From Rubrobacter tropicus (lineage in GTDB: Bacteria > Actinomycetota > Rubrobacteria > Rubrobacterales > Rubrobacteraceae): 64,000 bases of DNA. The position numbers and the translations under genes were made by a program. Where the stretch lies: the NCBI RefSeq assembly GCF_011492945.1, contig NZ_CP045119.1, forward strand, positions 1,364,001 to 1,428,000, given 5' to 3'. The notes under the pieces were generated by a model that saw nothing but the letters and a program-made list of their open reading frames with translations, had not been told where the DNA came from and did not search any database. Positions 51,958-59,339 of the stretch are shown here, piece after piece; the stretch's first letter is position 1, and each line of letters begins with the position of its first letter.

Positions 51958-52332
51958 CCTGGAGAAGGCGTTCCCGGTCTCGGTCAAAGGGGTGCTCCTG
52001 GAGCGGGGGATGGTCGTCCTGCTTCGGAACGAACGCGGGGAATGGGAGCTACCGGGCGGCAGGCTGGAAGACGGCGAGACCCCACAAGAATGCGTGGCCA
52101 GGGAGATCCTGGAGGAGTTGAACCTCGAAGCCGGGGTGGGGCCGCTGCTCGACGCGTGGGTCTTCGAGGTATTGCCCGAATCGCGCGTGCTGATCTTGGC
52201 TTACGGGTGCTTTGTTGGGGGGGTGGTGAGATGGCGTGTAGCGCGGAGCATTCGGAGGTGGGGTTCTTCGGTCTTGACGAGTTGGACGATATCGTCCTGC
52301 CTGAGGGGTATGCAAGGATTATACGGACGTGA
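51938..52332 (+). CDS. Nudix hydrolase, one frameshift as sequenced
   Basis: The Nudix box reads WELPGGRLEDGETPQECVAR followed by EILEELN, with the N-terminal FPVSVKGVLLERGMVVLLRN. Frame is lost in a run of seven Gs (52217-52223) after LILAYGCFVGG. One added G (or two removed) continues as GEMACSAEHSEVGFFGLDE, then LDDIVLPEGYARIIRT, a normal Nudix end with a stop at 52330. GTG 51938 overlaps ispE by 20 bases; the true start may be further in. The gene lies just before tRNA-Gln. Confidence 0.78.
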
Positions 52333-52390
52333 GCCGGGCATCCGGCGGTTTCTGGGTCTTCCGGGGTCTGACGGGCCAGGGGGGCTTCGG

Positions 52391-52396
52391 TATACT
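52391..52396 (+). promoter_or_regulatory. -10 box of tRNA-Gln (and glmU)
   Basis: TATACT, with a weak CTGACG at 52368 as a possible -35 box (17-bp spacer). It lies 27 bases before the tRNA. Confidence 0.55.
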
Positions 52397-52422
52397 TGCG
52401 GCGTCGCGGAGCGTTGCGGTTT

Positions 52423-52493
52423 TGGGGCGTGGCCAAGAGGCAAGGCACCGGGTTTTGGTCCCGGGATCGCAGGTTCGAATCCTGCCGCCCCAG
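52423..52493 (+). tRNA. tRNA-Gln (anticodon TTG)
   Basis: A complete cloverleaf: 7-bp acceptor stem TGGGGCG / CGCCCCA, D-arm GCC/GGC, anticodon stem CCGGG/CCCGG with loop TTTTGGT (anticodon TTG), and a T-arm GCAGG-TTCGAAT-CCTGC. The discriminator base is G and CCA is not encoded. It lies between the frameshifted Nudix gene and glmU. Confidence 0.95.
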
Positions 52494-52539
52494 CCCCGGG
52501 GCGCGACGAGAGGCTAACGAACAGGAGTAGCGCAGACCG

Positions 52540-53943
52540 ATGCCCGAGAGCTCGCCGATCTTCGCCGTCGTCCTGGCGGCCGGCAGGGGGACCCGGATGA
52601 AGTCCAACCGGGCGAAGGTGCTTCACACCCTCTGCGGCGTCCCGATGGTCAACTACGTTATAGAGGCGACCAGGCCCCTCCTCCCCGAGGGGCTCTTCGT
52701 CGTCGTGGGACACCAGGCCGACCTGGTGGAGGCGGTACTTCCCCCCGACGCCACGCCCGTCCTTCAAAAAGAACAGCGGGGCACGGGGGACGCGGTGCGG
52801 GTGGCGCTGGAGTCCCTGGAAGGGCAGGAGGATGGCGTGTTGCTGGTCGTCAACGGCGACGGGCCGCTCGTCTCCGACAGGACGCTCGGGGAGCTTCTGG
52901 AGCGGCACCGTTCCGCGGGGGTCGGGGCGACGGTGCTGGTGGCGAAGCTCGAAGACCCGAGCGGGCTCGGGCGGGTCGTCGAGGAGGCCGGGGTCGTCAG
53001 GATCGTCGAGGAGCGGGACGCCAGCGAGGCCGAGCGGAAGAACCGGCTCGTCAACCTGGGGCTCTACGCGTTCGAGCTGGCGGAGATCCGGGACGCCATA
53101 GCGGGCCTCGAATCCGGAAACGACCAGGGCGAGCTGTACCTGACGGACGTGCTCGAGACCATCGGGCGGAGGAGCCGGGCGGTCACGTACAAGCTCAAGA
53201 ACCCGGAGGAGGCGAACCTCGTCAACGACCGGGCGCAGCTCGCGAGGGCCGAGGAGATCCTGCGCCGCAGGATCCTGGACGCGCACATGAGGGATGGGGT
53301 GACGGTCAGGGACCCGGCCAGCACGCACATAGAGGCGTCGGTCGAGATCGGCCGGGACACGGTGATCCTGCCCGGCAGCTTCCTGCGCGGCGACACGGAG
53401 ATCGGCTCCGACTGCGTGATCGGGCCCTCTGCCGACCTGCTAGACACGAAGGTCGGCGACGGCGCCCAGGTCGAGCACTCGGTCGGACGGGGCGCCGTGG
53501 TCGGGGAGAACGTCACCGTCGGCCCCTACTCGTTCTTGCGGCCGGGGACGGTGCTCGAGGCCGGCTCGAAGGTCGGCGCTTATTGCGAGGTAAAGAACAC
53601 GCGGGTCGGCAAGGGGAGCAAGGTCCCGCACCTCTCCTACATCGGGGACACGGAGATAGGGGAGGGGGCGAACCTCGGGGCCGGCACGATAACCGCCAAC
53701 TACGACGGGCAGAACAAGAGCAGGACGAGCATCGGGGACGGGGCGTTCACGGGCGTCAACACGAACCTTATAGCGCCGGTTACAATTGGGGCGGACTCCT
53801 ACACAGGGGCAGGGAGCGTGGTCAGCAAGGACGTCCCGCCGGGGAGGCTCGCCGTCGGGGCGCCGGCGCGCGCCATCAAGGAATCACCGCAGAGCCGGAG
53901 GAAGCGAGAGATGAACGATGGAGAAGGGGGACTAACGCGGTGA
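52540..53943 (+). CDS. glmU: Bifunctional GlmU (UDP-GlcNAc pyrophosphorylase / glucosamine-1-P acetyltransferase)
   Basis: 467 residues. N-terminal uridylyltransferase: VVLAAGRGTRMKSNRAKVLH and EQRGTGDAVRVAL. C-terminal left-handed beta-helix with hexapeptide repeats (GSDCVIGPSADLLDTKVGDG, then VGPYSFLRPGTVLEAGSKVG) and the acetyltransferase region SYIGDTEIGEGANLGAGTIT. GlmU supplies UDP-GlcNAc for peptidoglycan. AACAGGAG precedes the ATG. It overlaps prs at its stop codon. Confidence 0.96.
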   Translation: MPESSPIFAVVLAAGRGTRMKSNRAKVLHTLCGVPMVNYVIEATRPLLPEGLFVVVGHQADLVEAVLPPDATPVLQKEQRGTGDAVRVALESLEGQEDGVLLVVNGDGPLVSDRTLGELLERHRSAGVGATVLVAKLEDPSGLGRVVEEAGVVRIVEERDASEAERKNRLVNLGLYAFELAEIRDAIAGLESGNDQGELYLTDVLETIGRRSRAVTYKLKNPEEANLVNDRAQLARAEEILRRRILDAHMRDGVTVRDPASTHIEASVEIGRDTVILPGSFLRGDTEIGSDCVIGPSADLLDTKVGDGAQVEHSVGRGAVVGENVTVGPYSFLRPGTVLEAGSKVGAYCEVKNTRVGKGSKVPHLSYIGDTEIGEGANLGAGTITANYDGQNKSRTSIGDGAFTGVNTNLIAPVTIGADSYTGAGSVVSKDVPPGRLAVGAPARAIKESPQSRRKREMNDGEGGLTR

Positions 53944-54933
53944 TGCACAACGGCCACCTGACGCAGACCACGGAGAAGCGGCTGATGATCGTCAGCGGCC
54001 AGGGCTACCCCGAGCTTGCCGAGAAGATAACCGACCGGCTGGACATGGACCTGAGCGGGGTCGAGCTCGTCAAGTTCCCCGGCGGGGAGCTCTACGCCCG
54101 TTACCTGGAGAGCGTGCGCGGGGCTGACATGTTCATCGTCCAGTCCTTGTGCGAGCCCGTCAACGAGAACCTGATGCAGCTCCTCATCATGATAGACGCC
54201 GCCAAGAGGGCTTCGGCGAAGCGCATAGTCGCCGTCATCCCCTGGTACGCCTACTCTCGCCAGGACCGCAAGACCAAGCCGCGCGAGCCCATAACAGCGA
54301 GGCTCGTCGCCAACATGATCCAGGCCGCCGGAGCCGAACGCGTGATGACGATGGACCTGCACACGGGCCAGATCGAGGGCTACTTCACCTTCCCGGTCGA
54401 CCACCTGACGGCGATGCACACCTTCGTCGACTACTTCGTGGAGCAGGGCTTCAAGGACGCGGACGACGCGGTCGTGGTGGCCCCCGACACGGGCGAGGTC
54501 AAGGTCGCCAAGCAGCTCGCGGGGCACCTCAGGCTGCCGTGGGCCATCGTGAACAAGATGCGCGAGGGTCCCGAGCGTTCGGAGGTTACGCACGTCATAG
54601 GCGACGTGGCCGGCAAGAGGGTAGTCATGATCGACGACATCATCGCCACCGGCGGGACGCTCGTGAACGCGGCCGAGCGCCTGGAGAAGGAGGGGGCCAC
54701 CGAGGTCTGGGCGGCGGCCACGCACGGGAGTTCTCGGGGAGGCGTACCGCAAGATCGAGGAGTCTCGCATAAAAGAGGTGGTCGTGACGGACACGCTTCC
54801 CTTGAAGAGCGACCAGCCGCGGTCTAAGATCAAGACGCTTACTATCGCCCCCATCCTCGCGAGCACCATAAAGAACGTCTTTACGGACGAGTCGGTGAGC
54901 GAGGTCTTTATGGGCGAGAACCAACTTTTCTGA
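53943..54933 (+). CDS. prs: Ribose-phosphate pyrophosphokinase, two frameshifts as sequenced
   Basis: From ATG 53943 (or GTG 53940). The enzyme makes PRPP from ribose 5-phosphate and ATP for nucleotide, His and Trp synthesis. The catalytic flexible loop region is YSRQDRKTKPREPITARLVA; the PRPP loop is VVMIDDIIATGGTL. Just after it the frame breaks: ATHG is followed by a wrong frame, and the normal end EAYRKIEESRIKEVVVTDTL...GENQLF lies in another. One added G at 54726-54728 and one at 54736-54739 restores ATHGEFSGEAYRKIEES. prs is normally essential and single-copy, which makes a real mutation unlikely. Confidence 0.92.
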
Positions 54934-54952
54934 GAGAGGTCAGGAGAAAGAG

Positions 54953-55651
54953 ATGGCGGACAACGTAACTTTGCAGGCGAGGGAGCGCGACGAGCGGGGC
55001 AAGAACGCCGCCCGGCGCCTCCGGGCCTCCGGGATGCTCCCGGCGATCCTCTACGGCGACGGGGAGAGCACGTCTCTCGCGGTCGAGACGAGGACGCTGG
55101 ACTACACCCTCACCCATTTCGGGGACAACGCCCTCTACGACATAGATCTCGGCTCCGGGAACGCGACGGCCCGCGTCGTCGACGCCCACCGGGACCCCGT
55201 CACCGGCCTGCTGGTCCACGTCGACTTCGCGCCGGTGAACATGCGCGAGAAGATCGAGGTAACCGTCCCGCTCACGGTCGTCGGAGAGGCCGCCGGCTCC
55301 GAGGAGGGCGGCGTGCTGCAGCAGGTGGCGTACGAGATCCAGGTCGAGACCCTGCCGGGGGACATCCCGCAGGAGATCACGCTGGACGTCACGCCCCTCG
55401 GCATGAACGAGAACCTCACGCTGGGGGACCTGTCCCTGCCGGAGGGGGTCGAGCTTCTCTCCGACCCGGAGGAAGTGGCCGCCACGGTGACCCAGCCGAC
55501 GGAGATCACGGACGAGGAGATGGAGGCCGCCGGCATCGTCGAGGAAGAGTCCGACGAGGAGCTTGCCGAGGGCGAAGAGGCCGAAGGTGAGGAGGCCGAA
55601 GAGGGCGACGAGGGTTCCGCCGAGGAAGGCGAAGAGCGGGAGAACGGGTAA
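54953..55651 (+). CDS. rplY: 50S ribosomal protein L25 (CTC form)
   Basis: 232 residues. The N-terminal 5S-rRNA-binding domain (LQARERDERGKNAARRLRAS, GMLPAILYG) is followed by the TL5 domain (KIEVTVPLTVVGEA). The long C-terminal tail (about 190-232) is extremely acidic with repeated GEEAEGEEAEEG, as in general stress protein CTC. GAGAGGTCAGGAGAAAGAG lies before the ATG. prs-rplY-pth is a conserved order. Confidence 0.93.
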   Translation: MADNVTLQARERDERGKNAARRLRASGMLPAILYGDGESTSLAVETRTLDYTLTHFGDNALYDIDLGSGNATARVVDAHRDPVTGLLVHVDFAPVNMREKIEVTVPLTVVGEAAGSEEGGVLQQVAYEIQVETLPGDIPQEITLDVTPLGMNENLTLGDLSLPEGVELLSDPEEVAATVTQPTEITDEEMEAAGIVEEESDEELAEGEEAEGEEAEEGDEGSAEEGEERENG

Positions 55652-55683
55652 CCTGCGGCTCGCGCGCTCCTTTTTCGGGCGAA

Positions 55684-56246
55684 ATGACGGCGGGGGGCCT
55701 TCCGGGTCCCCCGTAGTCGTTGGCCTCGGAAACCCCGGCCGCTCCTACGAACGCACCCGCCACAACGCCGGCTACCTCGTCGTCGAGGAGCTGGCCCGCC
55801 GCCACGGCGGCTCCTGGCGCCGGAAGAAGAAGGCCGAGACGGCCGAAGTCTCCGTCGGCCCGAAGAACGTCACCCTGCTAAAACCAACGACGTTCATGAA
55901 CCTCTCGGGCTCGGCGCTGGCGGGCCGACGGGCGGACGACCTCATCCTCGTCCACGACGACCTCGACCTCGACCCCGGCACCGTCAGGGTCAAGGTCGGC
56001 GGCGGTGCGGGCGGCCACAACGGCCTCCGCTCGACGATCCAGAACATAGGCCCGGACTTCACGCGCGTCCGCATCGGCATAGGCCGCCCCCCCGAGGGGT
56101 CCCGTATCACGGTAACGGACTTCGTCCTGGGCCGGATGGACTCGGCGGTAAAGGATGCCCTTCCCCTGGCCGCCGACGCGGTCGAGGCCGTGCTGGAGGA
56201 GGGCGCCGAAGCGGCCATGAACCGCTTCAACGTGCGGTCGGCGTAG
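55684..56246 (+). CDS. pth: Peptidyl-tRNA hydrolase, start region frameshifted as sequenced
   Basis: Pth releases peptides from peptidyl-tRNA dropped from ribosomes and is normally essential. The active-site His is in GLGNPGRSYERTRHNAGYLV, and the Asp in LVHDDLDLDPGTVRVK; TTFMNLSGSAL and GGGAGGHNGLRS are further hallmarks. There is no ATG or GTG start in the frame that encodes these motifs. ATG 55684 is correct in position but its frame stops after ten codons. One extra G in the six-G run 55692-55697 makes it read MTAGGPSGSPVVVGLGNPG. It is followed closely by the convergent GntR gene. Confidence 0.9.
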
Positions 56247-56258
56247 GGGCGATCCGCT

Positions 56259-57209
56259 TCAAGGGGTGGGTGGTTGGGCCCGGCGGAGCATGCGGCCCAG
56301 CATCTCGACGCCGCCCTTGTCGAGGGTCTGGTCTTCTTCGATGATCTCGAGGTCTTCCGGCACGCCGAGCTCCCGCAGCCTGCGGGCCGTTATGCTGGCG
56401 CACACGACCGCCCGGCACCCGTGCAGGTCCGGGATGGCCTCTTTTGCGTCCCGGTCCACGTAGGACTGCACGAACTCGAGGTGGTCGAGGCCGGCGCCTT
56501 CGAGCGAGCGGGAGAGGTTCTCCATGCACGTCCGACCCCATCCCACGACGCCCACGGTGGTCCCGGCGGGCAGGTCGGTCAGGCGGCGCAGGCTCTCGAG
56601 GTTTGCCTCAGCCAGGAGCGCCACGGTCTCCACCCCCAGGGGCTCCACGAGGTCCTGCACCTCGTGGACGTGGAAGAAGGTCGTGACTGCCATCGCCCAG
56701 GGCGTCTCCCCGTCTTCCGAGAGCCGCCCTGGCAGGTCCTCCAGGAGCACCCTCTCCACGTCCACCGGCAACTGCGCCTCGAGCTCGTCCGAGAACTGGT
56801 CGAGCGCCTCCCGCGTGCACTCGACGAAGAGGATCTTCGCCTTCTCCCGCGGCTCGGCGCCGGACCGGGCCAGGAGCGCGTAGGCCAAATCCTCCACGGG
56901 CAACCCCTGCGCCGCCGCGAGGTCCATCACCCGGTCGAGAACGTCGTCCTTCATCTCGATCGCGTCCACCGGCGGCTCCAGCACGTACATCCCGCTGCCG
57001 CGGCGGCTCTCCACGAACCCCTCGCGTTCGAGGTCTGAAAATACCCGCGCCACCGTGTTGCGGTTGATGCGCAGGTAACCCGCCATCGCCCTGATGCTCG
57101 GCAGCCGGCCCCCGACCTCGAAACCGCCCGTCATGATGAGGTGCTTTATCTGCTGCTCCAGCTGCAAATGCACCGGTACCCGACTCTTCAAATTTATCCG
57201 CAAATCCAT
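56259..57209 (-). CDS. GntR-family transcriptional regulator
   Basis: 316 residues. The N-terminal winged helix is HLQLEQQIKHLIMTGGFEVG, GRLPSIRAMAGYLRINRNTV and FSDLEREGFVESRRGSGMYV. The C-terminal 200 residues do not match the common FadR or HutC ligand domains on inspection; they contain VGWGRTCMENLSRSLEGAGL and an alpha/beta pattern that could be a substrate-binding fold. Two tandem palindromes between it and the divergent gene at 57304 are the likely operators, so it probably represses itself and that gene. An unusually AT-rich promoter region precedes it. Confidence 0.87.
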   Translation of the reverse strand: MDLRINLKSRVPVHLQLEQQIKHLIMTGGFEVGGRLPSIRAMAGYLRINRNTVARVFSDLEREGFVESRRGSGMYVLEPPVDAIEMKDDVLDRVMDLAAAQGLPVEDLAYALLARSGAEPREKAKILFVECTREALDQFSDELEAQLPVDVERVLLEDLPGRLSEDGETPWAMAVTTFFHVHEVQDLVEPLGVETVALLAEANLESLRRLTDLPAGTTVGVVGWGRTCMENLSRSLEGAGLDHLEFVQSYVDRDAKEAIPDLHGCRAVVCASITARRLRELGVPEDLEIIEEDQTLDKGGVEMLGRMLRRAQPPTP

Positions 57210-57219
57210 GAATTATCCT

Positions 57220-57271
57220 ATTGTCCTATGTCGCTATGTCAATTACAATTGTCCTAGTCGAATAGGGCAAT
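57220..57271 (+). promoter_or_regulatory. Two tandem palindromic operators in the GntR divergent promoter region
   Basis: Site 1 (57248-57271): ATTGTCCTA, 6-bp gap, TAGGGCAAT, matching as inverted halves in 8 of 9 positions. Site 2 (57220-57243): ATTGTCCTA, 6-bp gap, TATGTCAAT, 7 of 9. The centres are 28 bp apart, close to an integral number of helix turns. An extra ATTATCCTA overlaps at 57212. They lie between the divergent starts of GntR (57209) and the acetyltransferase (57304). Confidence 0.7.
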
Positions 57272-57303
57272 TATACAGCAGGCGCATTGCCCGGAGGTGA
57301 GCG

Positions 57304-57891
57304 GTGTACGGGATGATGGACATCGAGTTGGCGAAGGAGCGGCGTAGGGAGCTAATCGAGGAGGCTGAGGGTATGCGGCTCGCCCGGATAGCGGGGGCGG
57401 CCGGGGCTGAGAAGAGGGTTGGGACAGGCATCGGGGTTCGCTGGGGGATGGCCGCGGACGAGGAGGCGGTCGCCGACCTCTTGCAGCTAAACGGTATGCC
57501 GCGGTGGGTCGCTTTCGAGGAGCGGTTCATCGTTGCCGAGAAAGACGAGAGACTACTCGGCGCGGTGCGCTACAGGACCGAGTCGAAGCGGCTACTTCTG
57601 GGGCTGCTGGTGGTAGATCCCTGGGAAGGTGAGCGTCGGACGGCGCGGGCGCTCTATTCCGGGGCGGTCGGGTTGGCGCGGGATCTCGGGGCGTCCGAAG
57701 TTCTCGCGGAGTCGGTGACGGGCGCGGATTACCCGGGAGAGGCCGGGTACTGGCGGGCCGGACGCGGGTGGAGGATACCCGTGTCTTCGGAAGGCGGTGG
57801 AGGACGCGTGGGCTTCTGGCGCGCGCTGGTGCACCTGTTGGGCACGAAGGCGGCGTTGCCGTTCTACAGGATCCCCCGCCGGGGTCGATGA
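57304..57891 (+). CDS. GNAT-like acetyltransferase, probably regulated by GntR
   Basis: 195 residues from GTG 57304, with a strong ribosome site GGAGGTGA. A GNAT-like core is seen as RFIVAEKDERLLGAVRYRTE, then LLLGLLVVDPWEGERRTARA and LYSGAVGLARDLGASEVLAE. The acetyl-CoA loop is weak (PWEGERR), so the assignment is tentative. It is divergent from the GntR gene across two operators. A monooxygenase-like gene follows. Confidence 0.6.
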   Translation: MYGMMDIELAKERRRELIEEAEGMRLARIAGAAGAEKRVGTGIGVRWGMAADEEAVADLLQLNGMPRWVAFEERFIVAEKDERLLGAVRYRTESKRLLLGLLVVDPWEGERRTARALYSGAVGLARDLGASEVLAESVTGADYPGEAGYWRAGRGWRIPVSSEGGGGRVGFWRALVHLLGTKAALPFYRIPRRGR

Positions 57892-57938
57892 CTGGGAGAG
57901 CGCGGCCAGCCGTCGCAAAGCGGAAGTCTGGAGGGGGC

Positions 57939-58217
57939 ATGATCGCGAGGATCTGGCACGGCGTGACGGCCGCGGTGAAGCCCGACGAGTACCTCGACTA
58001 CCGCGCCGCTGAGGGGAACCGGGGCGTCTACGTGCTGCGCAGGATCGAAGCCGACCGGGCCCACTCTCTGACGGTCTCGTTCTGGGAACCCGGGGCGAAT
58101 ACCGTGAAGCTCGCCGGCCCCGACCCGGAGAAGGCGAGATACTGCCCCGGGGACGAAAAGTTCCTCCTCGACTTCGAGGCGGGGGTGGAGCACTATGAGG
58201 TCGTCGCCGAACCGTAG
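57939..58217 (+). CDS. Antibiotic-biosynthesis-monooxygenase (ABM)-like small protein
   Basis: 92 residues from ATG 57939, with GGAGGGGG upstream. The pattern ARIWHGVTAAVKPDEYLDYR and NRGVYVLRRIEADRAHSLTV, then VSFWEP and a C-terminal FEAGVEHYEVVAEP, resembles dimeric alpha-beta barrel (ABM-like) proteins. Enzymatic residues cannot be named. It may belong to the same transcript as the preceding acetyltransferase. Confidence 0.6.
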   Translation: MIARIWHGVTAAVKPDEYLDYRAAEGNRGVYVLRRIEADRAHSLTVSFWEPGANTVKLAGPDPEKARYCPGDEKFLLDFEAGVEHYEVVAEP

Positions 58218-58239
58218 GGCGGTCAATCTGCACAACGCG

Positions 58240-58958
58240 ATGGGGGATGGTCTCTTGGGTCGAACATCTGGGGTGAAGCAAGGCGGGGAAGCGGCAAACC
58301 CTCGGGAACGGTACTACGCCGGGGCCAGGGTCGCCCTTCCGTTCGCCCTCGTGACGGGCGTGGTGGGCGTCTCCTTCGGGGTCCTCGCCGGCTCTTTGGG
58401 CTGGGGGCGCTGGCGGCCATCGCCTCCTCCGTCTTTATCTGCTCCGCATCCGCCCAGTTCGCGGTGGCCGCGGTTCTGGGTTCGGGCGGGGGGCCGGTCG
58501 CGGCAATCGCCGCCGCCGTGCTCCTGAACGCCCGTTTCGGGCCGATGGGGTTGGCCGTCGGGCCCTACCTCAAGGGCGGGCGGTTGCGGCGCGCGCTCGA
58601 AGGACAGACCGTGATCGACACCTCCTGGGCCCTGGCCAGCCGGGGCGGGGGACGGTTCGACCGCGAGTTCATGATCGGGGCCAGCGTCCCGCAGATAGTC
58701 GCCTGGGTCGGGGGCACGGCCGTCGGGGTCCTCGGCGGGGACCTCGTCGGAGACCCCGAGAGGCTTGGCCTCGACGCCATCTTTCCGGCCTTCTTTCTGG
58801 TTCTCCTCGTCGGAGAGATCCGCAACGGAGGGTCGGCGCTCGTCGTGGCGGTTCTCGCCGCGGTCCTGGCCCTCTTGCTCGTCCCCGTGGCACCCCCCGG
58901 CGTGCCCGTGATCGCCGCCTGCGTGGCCGCGCTCCTCGGTCTGAGGAGGACGTTTTGA
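58240..58958 (+). CDS. AzlC-family branched-chain amino acid exporter subunit, one frameshift as sequenced
   Basis: The N-terminal part (ARVALPFALVTGVVGVSFGV, then LAGSLGWG) and the C-terminal part (AVAAVLGSGGGPVAAIAAAV, NARFGPMGLAVGPYL, ALASRGGGRFDREFMIGASV) together make a normal AzlC. They are separated by a break in the five-G run 58403-58407. One added G gives GWGALAAIASSVFICSASAQ, a typical AzlC stretch. Start is placed at ATG 58240, though the N-terminus is uncertain. The gene ends in TGATG with azlD. Confidence 0.8.
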
Positions 58959-59263
58959 TGACGCTCTGGTTCACGCTGCTCGCCGTCGCCCTCGCCAACG
59001 CCGCGATCAAGGCCTCGGGGCCGGTGCTCGCCGGGGGGAAGGAGCTCCCGGCGTGGGCGAACGCCGTGATCCCGCTCCTCGCCCCAGCCCTTCTCGCGGC
59101 CCTCGTCGTCACCGAGACCTTCGGCGACGACGGCGCGCTCGTCCTCGACGAGAAGGCCCTCGGCGTAGGGGTGGCGGCCATAGCCCTCGCGCTGCGCGCG
59201 CCGGTGCTCGTCGCCGTCTTCCTCGCGGCCCTCACCGCCGCCCTGGCCCGGGCCTTCGGCTAA
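58958..59263 (+). CDS. AzlD-family branched-chain amino acid exporter subunit
   Basis: 101 residues, four predicted helices. TLWFTLLAVALANAAIKASG, KELPAWANAVIPLLAPALLA and a central DDGALVLDEKALGV agree with the AzlD family. With AzlC it forms a two-component amino-acid exporter in the inner membrane; branched-chain amino acids are the usual substrates. Start ATG 58958 overlaps the azlC stop (TGATG). Confidence 0.85.
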   Translation: MTLWFTLLAVALANAAIKASGPVLAGGKELPAWANAVIPLLAPALLAALVVTETFGDDGALVLDEKALGVGVAAIALALRAPVLVAVFLAALTAALARAFG

Positions 59264-59339
59264 CCGGGTGGATGCGCCGTCCACGGCCATGTCCGATTTC
59301 CGCCAGAAAAGGGATGGTGGGGGTGGCACAATCGGGGGC

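Noticed and set aside
52042-52332. Separate 96-codon gene after the Nudix box
   Set aside because: Only its C-terminal 30 residues look like protein and they fit as the end of the frameshifted Nudix enzyme.
56259-56541. Independent short frame near the GntR C-terminus
   Set aside because: It is a shadow of the regulator in another frame and begins with no ribosome site.
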